Shown: one piece after another, positions 7,707-16,013 of the stretch
Position numbering within the stretch: the first letter of the stretch is position 1
Layout: every line of letters starts with the position of its first letter
Assembly (NCBI RefSeq): GCF_019063845.1
Contig: NZ_CP077683.1
Span: 1,550,001-1,614,000 of the forward strand
Source of the DNA: Geomonas subterranea
GTDB taxonomy: Bacteria; Desulfobacterota; Desulfuromonadia; Geobacterales; Geobacteraceae
Length of the DNA: 64,000 nucleotides
Direction: 5' to 3'
Made by a program: the position numbers and the translations under genes
The notes under the pieces: generated by a model
Seen by the model: the letters and a program-made list of their open reading frames with translations, nothing else
Told to the model about the DNA's origin: nothing
Databases searched by the model: none

Positions 7707-8807
7707 TCAGAACATGAAGCGGCGCATGCTGATGTTGAGCAGGATGCCAATCCCGACCATGGAGGTGACCATGGAGGTCCCCCCGTAGGAGAAGAAGGGA
7801 AGCGGCACCCCCACCACCGGCATCAGGCCGATCACCATCCCCATGTTGATGGCGATGTGCCAGAAGAGCATGGCGGTGACCCCGACGGCGAGCAGCGAGC
7901 CGAAACGGTCGTTGCAGCGCTTGGCGATCCCGAGTCCCCAGAGGATCAGGAACAGGTAGAGGGTGAGCATGAGCAGACACCCCAGAAAGCCCCATTCCTC
8001 GGCGAAGACGGAGAAGGCGAAGTCGGTGTGCTGCTCCGGGAGGAAGCGGAGCTGGGACTGGGTCCCCTGCATGAACCCCTTGCCGAAGGTGGCGCCGGAG
8101 CCGACCGCGATCTTGCTCTGGATGATGTGATAGCCGCTCCCCAGCGGGTCCAGGTCGGGGTTCAGGAAGTTGTAGATGCGCTTTTTCTGGTAATCGTGGA
8201 GCAGGAACTGCCAGGCGACCACCACGGTGGGGACGGCGGCGGCGAAGATGGTGGCGAGGGCGGTCCAGCGCACCCCGACGAACAGGAGCATGCTCCCGGC
8301 GATCAGCGACACCAGTATGGCGGTGCCGAGGTCGGGCTGTTTCATGATCAGCACGGCGGGTATCCCCAGAAGGAGCAGCGGCTGCAAAAGCTCCTTCAGG
8401 GTGAGCCCCTTGAAGACCGGGTAACGGCTGAAGAAGCGGGCGAAGGTCATGATGATGACGATCTTCATCGGCTCGGAGGGCTGCATGTTGAAGAAGCCCA
8501 GGTTGATCCAGCGGGTGGCCCCCATGCTGGTCTTGCCGGCGACAAGGACCAGCACCAGCAGGATCAGCACGCCGCCGTAGAGCCAGTAGGCGAAGTCCTC
8601 CAGCATATGGTAGTCGAGGCTGCAGACGGTAAGGCACAGCCCGAGTCCCGCCACGATCCAGTAGAGCTGTTTCAGGTAGTACGGGGTGCCGACGTCCCGG
8701 TAGGAGGACGATGCGCTGTATATGTTGATGACCCCGAAGGCGGTGATGAGGAGCACCACTCCCAATAGGGTCCAGTCGAAGTTGGTGAATAGCCGTCTAT
8801 CGAACAT
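7707..8807 (-). CDS. rodA: peptidoglycan glycosyltransferase RodA
   Basis: The 366-residue integral membrane protein has about ten hydrophobic segments and the SEDS hallmarks: the FAEEWGFLGCL block, GSGATFGKGFMQGTQ and the C-terminal PFFSYGGTSM. It polymerises lipid II into glycan strands during cell elongation, in complex with the transpeptidase encoded just upstream (mrdA). The gap to mrdA is 56 bases on the same strand, consistent with one operon. Length and motifs are normal for the family. Confidence 0.95.
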   Translation of the reverse strand: MFDRRLFTNFDWTLLGVVLLITAFGVINIYSASSSYRDVGTPYYLKQLYWIVAGLGLCLTVCSLDYHMLEDFAYWLYGGVLILLVLVLVAGKTSMGATRWINLGFFNMQPSEPMKIVIIMTFARFFSRYPVFKGLTLKELLQPLLLLGIPAVLIMKQPDLGTAILVSLIAGSMLLFVGVRWTALATIFAAAVPTVVVAWQFLLHDYQKKRIYNFLNPDLDPLGSGYHIIQSKIAVGSGATFGKGFMQGTQSQLRFLPEQHTDFAFSVFAEEWGFLGCLLMLTLYLFLILWGLGIAKRCNDRFGSLLAVGVTAMLFWHIAINMGMVIGLMPVVGVPLPFFSYGGTSMVTSMVGIGILLNISMRRFMF

Positions 8808-8863
8808 CTCTTCCTCGTTATCTCACGTACTCGCGGCGCCGGGGGCGGCCGCGTCGCGTCGGG

Positions 8864-10774
8864 TCATTGCTGCGGCTGCGCCGGCGGAGTGTCGGGCTCG
8901 GCCACCCCTTCGCCCCCCTCCTCTTCCTTGGGGACGGCCTTGGGAACCGGCTTTTTGATGACGCCCTTCCCTTCGAAGTAGGCACGCAGAATCTTTGCGG
9001 ATACCGGCGCCGCGGCGGAACCGCCGTGCTCGCCGTGCTCGACGATCACCGCGATGGCAATCTCGGGTTTTTCGTAGGGGGCGAAGGCCACGAACAGCGC
9101 GTGGTCCCGGAAGCGGTACGGCACACCTCCCTTGCTGTCGCGCAGCTTGACGACCTGGGACGAACCGGTTTTGCCTGCCACCTTGACCTCCCACAGCCGC
9201 GAACTGCCGCCGGTGCCGTGCGCCTCGTTGACGACGGCCAGGAGCCCTTCCTTGACGAAGCGGTAGGTCGCGGGTTTCAGGCCGGTCTTCCCCAACGTCT
9301 GCGGGGCGAAGTCCTGCAGCACCTTGCCGTCGGAGTCCACCACCCGCCTCACCAGGTGGGGGCGGTAGATGGTCCCCTCGTTGGCCACGGTGGCGATCAT
9401 GGAGGCAAGCTGCACCGGCGTGGTGAGCACGTACCCCTGCCCTATGCCGACGGGGAGCGTCTCGCCGGCGTACCACTTCTTGCCGAAGCGTTTGAGCTTC
9501 CACTCCTGGGTGGGGATGACCCCTCCCTTCTCGTTCTCGAGGCCTATGCCGAGCGGCGCTCCCAGGCCGAAGCGTTTGGCATACTTGGCGATCCGGTCGA
9601 CACCGAGGCGCTCGGCGAGCTTGTAGTAGTAGACGTCGCAGGACTCCCGAAGTGACTTCTTGAGATCGACCGTGCCGTGCCCTTTGTGATCCCAGCAGCG
9701 GAAAGTGGAGTTACCGAACTTGTAGGAACCGGAGCACTGGATCGTGGTGTGTTCGTCGATCAGCCCTTCCTCGAGTCCGGCGATGGCGGTGATGATCTTG
9801 AAGGTGGAACCCGGCGGGTACATCCCCTTCAGCGCCTTGTTCTCCAGCGGATGGCGCTCGTCGTCGAGGTACTTCTTCCAGATATCGGGCGGCATCCGGC
9901 CGGTGAAGAGGGCGGGGTCGAAGTCGGGGCTGGAGACGAAGGCGAGGATCTCGCCTGTGTTGACATCCATGGCCACGGCGGCGCCCGCCTGGTCTCCCAG
10001 CGCCTGCTCGGCGGCCTTCTGCATCTCCAGGTCGATGGTCAGCATCACGGTGTTGCCGACGCTGGAACCGGTCTCTGCGACGGTGCGCAGGAAGCGCCCC
10101 CGGGCGTCCACCTCGATCTGGCGGCCGCCGTCGGTGCCGTGCAGGTAGGACTCCCAGCTCCGCTCGATCCCGCTTTTGCCCACGTAGTCGCCCGCGTTGT
10201 AGTCGCGGTAGCGTTCCGAGCCGAGCTCGTCCTCGGAGACCTCTCCCAGGTAGCCGAGCAGGTGCGACGCGAGGGAGCCGTTGGCGTAGGCCCGGACCGG
10301 CTTCATCTCGATGTTGACCCCCGACAGGGCGAGACGGTTCTCCTCGAGAAATTCCATCTGGTCGCGGGAGATCCCGGAGGCGACCACCAGCGGGTAGTAC
10401 TTGGCCCTCCCCTGCCCCTTGTTCCACTTGGTCTCGATCTCCTTGCGGTCCAGGTTCAGGTAGCGGGACAGGTTGTCGATCAGCTGCTCCTTGTTCTTGA
10501 CGTCCTGCGGGATGACCGCGACCGAAAAGGAGGGGGTGTTGGAGACGAGCACCTTGCCGTTGCGGTCCAGGATGGCGCCGCGCGGCGCCGCCACCGGGAC
10601 GAAGCGGAGCCGGTTGTTCTCGGACTGGTCGATGAGGTCCTCGGCGCTGATCACCTGCAGGTACCAAAGCCTCGCCAGGAGCAGGAAGAAGACGGCGCAG
10701 GCGCCCAGCGACAGCCCGATGATGCGGCGGCCGCCCCCGTCGTCGTCGGGAAGGATGTTGTTGAGCGTCTTCAT
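8864..10774 (-). CDS. mrdA: penicillin-binding protein 2
   Basis: The 636-residue protein has one N-terminal transmembrane helix (residues about 20-42), the class B pedestal with APRGAILDRNGKVL and a transpeptidase domain with PGSTFKI (nucleophile Ser323) and GKTGSSQV (KTG box). The C-terminal 30 residues are rich in Pro, Lys and Glu and look disordered. It cross-links peptidoglycan in the rod complex with RodA. Its ATG overlaps the mreD stop in an ATGA arrangement, so the genes are translationally coupled. Confidence 0.95.
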   Translation of the reverse strand: MKTLNNILPDDDGGGRRIIGLSLGACAVFFLLLARLWYLQVISAEDLIDQSENNRLRFVPVAAPRGAILDRNGKVLVSNTPSFSVAVIPQDVKNKEQLIDNLSRYLNLDRKEIETKWNKGQGRAKYYPLVVASGISRDQMEFLEENRLALSGVNIEMKPVRAYANGSLASHLLGYLGEVSEDELGSERYRDYNAGDYVGKSGIERSWESYLHGTDGGRQIEVDARGRFLRTVAETGSSVGNTVMLTIDLEMQKAAEQALGDQAGAAVAMDVNTGEILAFVSSPDFDPALFTGRMPPDIWKKYLDDERHPLENKALKGMYPPGSTFKIITAIAGLEEGLIDEHTTIQCSGSYKFGNSTFRCWDHKGHGTVDLKKSLRESCDVYYYKLAERLGVDRIAKYAKRFGLGAPLGIGLENEKGGVIPTQEWKLKRFGKKWYAGETLPVGIGQGYVLTTPVQLASMIATVANEGTIYRPHLVRRVVDSDGKVLQDFAPQTLGKTGLKPATYRFVKEGLLAVVNEAHGTGGSSRLWEVKVAGKTGSSQVVKLRDSKGGVPYRFRDHALFVAFAPYEKPEIAIAVIVEHGEHGGSAAAPVSAKILRAYFEGKGVIKKPVPKAVPKEEEGGEGVAEPDTPPAQPQQ

Positions 10775-11253
10775 CGCGCCTCCTCGACCGGGAGCCTCAT
10801 CCCGAAAACCAGCGAGGCGATCAGCGCGTTGATCAGCGCCTGCGGCAAGAGCGCGGGCAAAAGCGAGGCGTAGAGGCCGTTGCCCACCGAGAAGACCAGT
10901 AGCAGCAAAAGGTTCAAAAGTGCACTCATGATGGTGGCGATAAAGACGACCAGTACGAACAGGGCGCGGTTGTCGGTGTAAAGCCTGTCGGCGAGTTCGG
11001 ACAACAGGGTGTAGATGCAGAGATAGGAGAAGGCGTGCAGCCCGAGGTAAATGCCGCTGAAGCTGTCCTGCAGAAGCCCCAGGGCGAATACGGTCACCCC
11101 GGCGAACCGGTGCGGCAGCTTGAGCCCCAGGTAGACCACCAGGATGATGATCAGGTTGGGCTGGAAGGGATCCAGAAGATACCTGGGGAGCAGCGTCATC
11201 TGCAGGACAAGCGCGGCGAGGAGCACAGCCGCTATTTTAAGAAAGGCGATCAC
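10771..11253 (-). CDS. mreD: rod shape-determining protein MreD
   Basis: The 160-residue, very hydrophobic protein has about five membrane segments and the MreD-like stretches FQPNLIIILVVYLGLK and GLLQDSFSGIYLGLHAFSYL. It is an inner-membrane part of the elongasome that joins MreC and the PBP2/RodA pair. It lies 24 bases after mreC and overlaps mrdA by four bases. Assignment rests on position, length and topology together. Confidence 0.9.
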   Translation of the reverse strand: MIAFLKIAAVLLAALVLQMTLLPRYLLDPFQPNLIIILVVYLGLKLPHRFAGVTVFALGLLQDSFSGIYLGLHAFSYLCIYTLLSELADRLYTDNRALFVLVVFIATIMSALLNLLLLLVFSVGNGLYASLLPALLPQALINALIASLVFGMRLPVEEAR

Positions 11254-11277
11254 TGGACGGACCCGTGTTGAATGACT

Positions 11278-12102
11278 CTACTCATCGCGCTGCCTGACCA
11301 GCACCAGCGCCTCTTCCAGCTTCCCGATGTTGACCAGCGGGCGCACCTCGATGGTCTGGAACACGCCGTACTCACCCTTTTTCACCATGGTGACCTCACC
11401 GATGGGAAGCCCCTTGGGGAAGACCCCGCCGATGCCGGAGCTGATCACGGTGTCGCCGACCTTGACGTCCTCGTCCTTCACGGTGAATTCCAGGGAGCAG
11501 CGCCCCCCCCCGGCGCCGCGCACCACCCCGCGGGCGCGGGAGCGCTGCACGATGGCGGCGATGGCGCTGGCGTGGTCGGTCAAGAGGAGCACCCGGGACG
11601 AATGCGGCGCCACCTTCACCAGGCGTCCGACCACCCCACCCGTGGCCACGACCGGCATCCCCTCGAGGAGGCCGTCGGCGCTGCCGCGATCGACCACGAG
11701 GGTCTTGAACCAGGCCGAGCTGTCCTCGCCGATGACTGAAACGGCCAGCGAGGGGATGGCGACGCTCTCCTTCAGGTCGAGGAGCTGCTTGAGCCGCATG
11801 TTGGCGGCGACCGCCTCGTTGTCGGCGATGATGCGCGCGTTGAGGCGCTTCACGCTCTTTCTCAGTTCGATGTTCTCGCGCCGCACGTCGATCAGGTCGA
11901 TGTAGTTGTTCCAGATGTCCCCGAAAAAGCCGCTCGCGCTGGCCGCGGAACCCGCAACGGGCGCGGTGATGCTCATCACCGTGCGCTCCACGGGGTTGGC
12001 GTGCTCCTTGTTCCTGAGGTTCATGGCGTAGGTCAGGAAGGCCGCCAGCAGGATCAGGGCGGTCATCAGGAAGCGCCGGTAGCGAATCAGAAAGTTTTTC
12101 AT
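11278..12102 (-). CDS. mreC: rod shape-determining protein MreC
   Basis: The 274-residue protein has an N-terminal membrane anchor (residues about 8-27), a coiled coil (about 60-105, with VRRENIELRKSVKRLNARI) and the beta-rich MreC core with VIGEDSSAWFKTLVVDRGS and DTVISSGIGGVFPKGLPIG. It scaffolds the elongation complex in the periplasm. I chose ATG at 12102, although GAGG is only three bases upstream, because the alternative GTG at 12129 lies inside a hairpin (12121-12139). mreB is not next to it in this window. Confidence 0.92.
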   Translation of the reverse strand: MKNFLIRYRRFLMTALILLAAFLTYAMNLRNKEHANPVERTVMSITAPVAGSAASASGFFGDIWNNYIDLIDVRRENIELRKSVKRLNARIIADNEAVAANMRLKQLLDLKESVAIPSLAVSVIGEDSSAWFKTLVVDRGSADGLLEGMPVVATGGVVGRLVKVAPHSSRVLLLTDHASAIAAIVQRSRARGVVRGAGGGRCSLEFTVKDEDVKVGDTVISSGIGGVFPKGLPIGEVTMVKKGEYGVFQTIEVRPLVNIGKLEEALVLVRQRDE

Positions 12103-12120
12103 CGGCCTCAAAAATGGTTT

Positions 12121-12139
12121 AGGGGGCACGGTGCCCCCT
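12121..12139. terminator. palindrome between rfbC-like gene and mreC
   Basis: AGGGGGCAC at 12121-12129 pairs with GTGCCCCCT at 12131-12139 around one base. On the minus strand it is followed by a short T-rich stretch just before mreC. It may attenuate or end the sugar-nucleotide transcript ahead of mreC. Confidence 0.45.
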
Positions 12140-12187
12140 ATCGGAAAATGTCGATTTCAGTCAATCGCGGGCTGCGGACAGCCGGCT

Positions 12188-12676
12188 TCAGTCCAGCTGG
12201 AAGGGGGAATCCGTCAGCTCCTCGTGGCGAATCTCGTCGACCGTCTCGCTCTTGCCTTGACCGGCGTAGAGCCGGTTGGGGGCGTTGAACACGATGCCGT
12301 TCTCGTTCCCTATGTTGCGGTACGCATGCACGACCCCGGGGGCGACCACCACCATGGCCGGGGCGTCCGCCCCCGCGTAGAACACCTGCTTCACCCCGAA
12401 GCTCGGAGAGCCGGGGCGGGTGTCCCAGAGGTAGACCTTGAAGTTGGAGGGCCCCAGGAAGCAGAAGTAGTCCGTCTGTTCGACGTGCTCGTGCGGGCCG
12501 CGGGCGACGCCCGGCTGGGTCATGGAGATGTAGGACATGACCGGCATGATCTCCGGCTCCAGCTCGTCGGAGCGGAACAGCTCGGTGAGCCATCCCCTCT
12601 CGTCGAGGAACTTCCTGAGCGGCCTGCTGGTTACGTCGTGGATGCGCCCCTTGGTGAACTGCTGAACTGCGCTCAT
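12188..12676 (-). CDS. RmlC/FdtA-like cupin (dTDP-sugar epimerase family)
   Basis: The 162-residue protein is shorter than typical RmlC but has the family layout: PLRKFLDERGWLTELFRSDEL, ISMTQPGVARGPHEH, FKVYLWDTRPGSPSFG and VVVAPGVVHAYRNIGNE. The canonical RGLHYQ around the catalytic His is RGPHEH here, so the chemistry may differ from 3,5-epimerisation. Its ATG directly abuts the rfbA stop codon, so it is translated with it and probably acts on a dTDP-sugar derived from the RfbA product. rfbB and rfbD are not in the window. Confidence 0.75.
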   Translation of the reverse strand: MSAVQQFTKGRIHDVTSRPLRKFLDERGWLTELFRSDELEPEIMPVMSYISMTQPGVARGPHEHVEQTDYFCFLGPSNFKVYLWDTRPGSPSFGVKQVFYAGADAPAMVVVAPGVVHAYRNIGNENGIVFNAPNRLYAGQGKSETVDEIRHEELTDSPFQLD

Positions 12677-13579
12677 CTAGTGGGTACCTCCGCCGCAAAG
12701 TTCGGTCTCGTTGTAAACCCGCAGCAGATAGTCGCGGTACGATGATTTCGGTGTTTCGTCTATGACCCTGGCCATCGCCTTGCAGTCCAGGTATCCCATG
12801 CGCAGGGCGATCTCCTCGAGACAGGCGATCTTCAGCCCCTGCCTCGCCTCCAGCGTCCCGATGAAGTGGGAGGCCTCCAGGAGGCTTTGGTGGGTGCCGG
12901 TGTCGAGCCAGGCGATGCCGCGCCCCAGGCGCTCGACCGTCAGCTCGCCGCGCCCCAGGTACTCCTTGTTGATGTCGGTGATCTCAAGCTCCCCGCGGGG
13001 CGACGGCTTGAGCGCCTTGGCGATCTCCACCACGCGCGAATCGTAGAGGTAGAGACCGGGAACCGCGTAGTTCGACTTCGGGGAGGTCGGCTTCTCGACG
13101 ATGTCGAGCACCCGGCCGTCCTTGTCGAAATCGACGACGCCGTAACGCTCGGGGTCCTGCACGTAGTAGCCGAAGATCTTGGCGCCGGTGCTAAACTGCG
13201 CGACCAGCCGGTCCAGCTCCATCTTGCCGTAAAAGATGTTGTCCCCAAGGATCAGGCAGACCGGGTCGCCGTTGATGAACTCCTCGCCGATGAGAAAGGC
13301 CTGGGCGATCCCCCTGGGCTCGGGTTGCACCGCGTAGCTCAGCCGGATGCCCCAGCGCGAGCCGTCCCCCAAAAGCGCCTGGAAGCGGGGTGTGTCCTGC
13401 GGGGTGGAGATGATGAGGATGTCCGAGATACCGGCCATCATCAGGGTCGCCAGCGGGTAGTAGATCATCGGCTTGTCGTACACCGGCTGCAACTGCTTGC
13501 TCGCCACCATGGTCAGCGGGTAGAGCCTGCTCCCGGCGCCGCCGGCCAGCAGTATTCCCTTCTTTATCCCTTGCGACAT
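12677..13579 (-). CDS. rfbA: glucose-1-phosphate thymidylyltransferase
   Basis: The 300-residue protein has the nucleotidyltransferase loop [16 protein letters not shown], the K in [38 protein letters not shown] with the metal-binding Asp and FVEKP-like [17 protein letters not shown]. It couples glucose 1-phosphate and dTTP to make dTDP-glucose for surface polysaccharide. A consensus-like promoter lies upstream at 13624-13652. The next gene abuts it without a gap. Confidence 0.95.
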   Translation of the reverse strand: MSQGIKKGILLAGGAGSRLYPLTMVASKQLQPVYDKPMIYYPLATLMMAGISDILIISTPQDTPRFQALLGDGSRWGIRLSYAVQPEPRGIAQAFLIGEEFINGDPVCLILGDNIFYGKMELDRLVAQFSTGAKIFGYYVQDPERYGVVDFDKDGRVLDIVEKPTSPKSNYAVPGLYLYDSRVVEIAKALKPSPRGELEITDINKEYLGRGELTVERLGRGIAWLDTGTHQSLLEASHFIGTLEARQGLKIACLEEIALRMGYLDCKAMARVIDETPKSSYRDYLLRVYNETELCGGGTH

Positions 13580-13623
13580 AACACCCCTTCCAAAGCAGAA
13601 AAATCACAATAACAAAAGGTCTT

Positions 13624-13652
13624 TACTATCACACCGGCGTGCCTTGCGTCAA
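13624..13652 (-). promoter_or_regulatory. sigma-70-type promoter of rfbA
   Basis: On the minus strand, TTGACG (13652-13647) is followed 17 bases later by ATAGTA (13629-13624), about 45 bases before the rfbA ATG. GATAGT with a 16-base spacer is an equivalent reading of the -10 box. Confidence 0.45.
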
Positions 13653-13695
13653 ACAGATTATCCCCTGCGCAGGGAGCCTGCCGGGCCGGGCGCGC

Positions 13696-14070
13696 CTACA
13701 GCAACCGCGCCTTCACCCCCTCGTCGATGAAGCTCTCCTCGATGGCCTCCCTGACCCAGGACTCCTTGCAGCGGGAGAGGACCACGGCCGCCCCTTCGGC
13801 AACCGCCGGGATCTGGCTCCAGAGTGCGTTTCTGAGCGAGCGGAGCCGCCTGGGGTCCGGGTTCTTCACCCCGACCAGCTCGCGGCAGGAGCCGCACAAA
13901 AGCGCGAGGTTATCCTCGCTGGGCTCCTGGTCGGGCTGGTACTCCCAGAGGCGGAGCTCCTGGTCCCCTTCGCACCACTCGCAGCGAAACCCCGCCCTTT
14001 TGCTGATCGTCTTACCCAAGAGCTGCACCGCGGCCAGATGGTCCCGGTTCTGCTGCGCCCCTTTCGCCAT
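13696..14070 (-). CDS. PhnA-like zinc-binding protein
   Basis: The 124-residue protein has RAGFRCEWCEGDQELRLWEY and then LLCGSCRELV, the paired CxxC knuckles spaced as in the N-terminal zinc ribbon of PhnA-type proteins. The C-terminal half is helical and lacks further motifs. PhnA proteins have an unclear cytosolic role; the link to phosphonate use is historical. An HNH-like reading is possible but the DH pair is absent. It is a single gene. Confidence 0.6.
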   Translation of the reverse strand: MAKGAQQNRDHLAAVQLLGKTISKRAGFRCEWCEGDQELRLWEYQPDQEPSEDNLALLCGSCRELVGVKNPDPRRLRSLRNALWSQIPAVAEGAAVVLSRCKESWVREAIEESFIDEGVKARLL

Positions 14071-14270
14071 TAACGTCCCTCCTGTCGGTCAAACGGCCGG
14101 CGACCCGGCACTTGAGTGTAGCAGAATGGCTAACCAGATCAATACTTTTCTCCGCCGGCGGGTGCCGCGCCGCAACCAATTCTAACTGGACAGCGACCGC
14201 CAGTTGCGGGTAAAGTCTGGCGCCCGGCTGTAACGCCGAAGTGCAGCACCTCAACCGCAAAGGACCCAGC

Positions 14271-14966
14271 ATGAAACTCCCGCAGCCGCTCTACCAGGGA
14301 ACCCTGATCCGGCGCTATCAGCGCTTTCTCGCCGACGTCGAACTCGACGACGGCACCGTGGTCACCGCGCACACCCCCAACACCGGGAGCATGATGGGGT
14401 GCGCCCTCCCCGGCAACCGCGTCCTGCTCTCGGTCAGCGCCAATCCCGGGAGGAAGTACCCGCACAGCTGGGAGCTGGTGCAGGCCGACGGCGTCTGGGT
14501 GGGGATCAACACCATGCTCCCGAACCTCCTGGCCCGGGAGGCGATCCTCGACGGGACCATCTCCGAGCTCTCCGGCTACGACACGATCAGGATGGAGGTC
14601 CCCTACGGCACCGGGAGCAGGATCGACCTGCTGCTGTCCGGGGAGCGGGGCCTTTGCTACGTGGAAACCAAGAACGTCACCCTGGTGCGGGAGCGTTGCG
14701 CCCTCTTCCCCGACGCGGTGAGCGCGCGGGGGCAGAAGCACCTGCGGGAACTAATGGAGATGGTGCGCCAGGGACACCGCGCCGTGAACCTGTTTGTGGT
14801 GCAGCGTGGCGACGGGGACGCACTATCCCCCGCCGACGCCATCGATCCCGCCTACGGATCGACGTTGAGGGAGGCGGCGCGGGCGGGGGTGGAGCTCCTC
14901 GCCTACCAGGCGAGCGTGACCAGAAGCGAGGTGCGCCTAAGCCACCGGGTGCCCGTACTCTTGTAG
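14271..14966 (+). CDS. sfsA: DNA/RNA nuclease SfsA
   Basis: The 231-residue protein opens with LIRRYQRFLADVELDDG (OB-fold) and TAHTPNTGSMMGC, followed by a nuclease-type core with GTGSRIDLLL and CYVETKNVTL, where Asp and ExK form the metal site, and ends with DPAYG and LSHRVPVLL. The family was named sugar fermentation stimulation protein and has a nuclease fold. The start at 14271 follows AAAGGAC; an in-frame start at 14241 lacks a site. Confidence 0.93.
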   Translation: MKLPQPLYQGTLIRRYQRFLADVELDDGTVVTAHTPNTGSMMGCALPGNRVLLSVSANPGRKYPHSWELVQADGVWVGINTMLPNLLAREAILDGTISELSGYDTIRMEVPYGTGSRIDLLLSGERGLCYVETKNVTLVRERCALFPDAVSARGQKHLRELMEMVRQGHRAVNLFVVQRGDGDALSPADAIDPAYGSTLREAARAGVELLAYQASVTRSEVRLSHRVPVLL

Positions 14967-14970
14967 GTCG

Positions 14971-14998
14971 TTGACATCCTTGGGAAGGACGCTAAAGT
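14971..14998 (+). promoter_or_regulatory. promoter of the 15023 gene
   Basis: A perfect -35 box TTGACA at 14971-14976 is followed 16 bases later by TAAAGT at 14993-14998. It lies just after the sfsA stop and about 25 bases before the next start codon. Confidence 0.55.
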
Positions 14999-15022
14999 TA
15001 TAGGCGCTGCCCCGGGGGACCA

Positions 15023-15478
15023 ATGAGAACACCCAAACTCACCATCTTCGCCAAGCAGACCGGCGTCGAAATAGCTCCCAGCGAGAAGAAGCAAAACGGC
15101 AAACCCGAAGAGGGGCGCGTCGCCTTCCGCTTCTTCCGGCTCGCCACCGGCCAGTCCCACATCCGCTTCGTGGCGGAACCGTGCGAGGCCTTCGAGGTAT
15201 CCCGGAAGATCGCCGAGTTGCAGGGGACGGCGGGGAAAGCGACCTTCACCCACCGCTTCGAGTCGCCGCAAGGGGAAACCGTGACCAGACTCAACGTGGA
15301 GAGCTACCAGCGTAACGGCAAGAAAGGGTACGCCCTCTCCATCCAGCGCGGCGAGGAGAGCATCAACGTCCCGGCGCCGGAAGGGGAGTTCCTCTTCGCC
15401 GCCGAGTTTCTCAAGCAGCTCTCCGTGGCGCAGTCTTGGGTGGCATGGACGGAGCCGGAAGCCCACAGCCAGGAGTAG
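15023..15478 (+). CDS. conserved hypothetical protein
   Basis: The 151-residue protein has no signal peptide, no membrane segment and no motif I recognise. It is rich in beta-type stretches (RVAFRFFRLATGQSHIRFV, TRLNVESYQRNGKKGYALSI) and ends in an acidic tail. The upstream promoter (14971-14998) and GGGGGA ribosome site argue that it is real. It precedes an anti-sigma-type ATPase gene on the same strand after 91 bases, but a joint function is not evident. Confidence 0.6.
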   Translation: MRTPKLTIFAKQTGVEIAPSEKKQNGKPEEGRVAFRFFRLATGQSHIRFVAEPCEAFEVSRKIAELQGTAGKATFTHRFESPQGETVTRLNVESYQRNGKKGYALSIQRGEESINVPAPEGEFLFAAEFLKQLSVAQSWVAWTEPEAHSQE

Positions 15479-15569
15479 ACGAGACGCCCCGGAGGGGGAC
15501 GAAACCAGTGCCCGGCGAGGGGCATCGAAGCGGCGGCGACAGCCGGGCGACCGGCGAAAGCGGGACAGC

Positions 15570-16013
15570 GTGATCACTCAACCAAGGAAGACCCTCTATC
15601 TCAGCATCGAAAGCAGGCTCTGCGACGTGGCCCTGGTCGGGCACGCGGTGCGCGGCGTCTGCGCCTGCTCGCCGCTCAAGGAGGAAGCCTACGGCGAGAT
15701 GGAAGTCTGCGTGGTGGAGGCTCTCAACAACGCCATCACCCACGCCTACCGGCGCCAGGAGGGGTACCGCGTCGATACCGCCATCACCCTGCACCACGAC
15801 CGGATATCCTTCGAGGTTTCCGACGAGGGGAAGGCGATCGAGGAGTTCGCCCCGAGAAGCCTCGAATTCGACCCCGAGGTGATCGGCTCCATCCCCGAAA
15901 ACGGCATGGGGCTCTTCATCATCGAAACCCTCATGGACGAGGTCAGCTACAGCTCCAAAAACGGCAGAAACACCCTCTCCTTCTGCAGGTATTTCACCCA
16001 GCCCCAGGCCTAA
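15570..16013 (+). CDS. ATP-binding anti-sigma regulatory factor (RsbW/SpoIIAB-like)
   Basis: The 147-residue protein consists of one GHKL ATPase domain with VVEALNNAITHAYR (N box), VSDEGKAI (G1) and NGMGLFIIETLMDEV (G2). It has no membrane region or receiver. Such proteins are stand-alone Ser/Thr kinases that bind an anti-sigma antagonist or a sigma factor. The start is GTG. No STAS antagonist or PP2C phosphatase is next to it. Its stop overlaps the convergent SNF2 gene by four bases. Confidence 0.82.
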   Translation: MITQPRKTLYLSIESRLCDVALVGHAVRGVCACSPLKEEAYGEMEVCVVEALNNAITHAYRRQEGYRVDTAITLHHDRISFEVSDEGKAIEEFAPRSLEFDPEVIGSIPENGMGLFIIETLMDEVSYSSKNGRNTLSFCRYFTQPQA

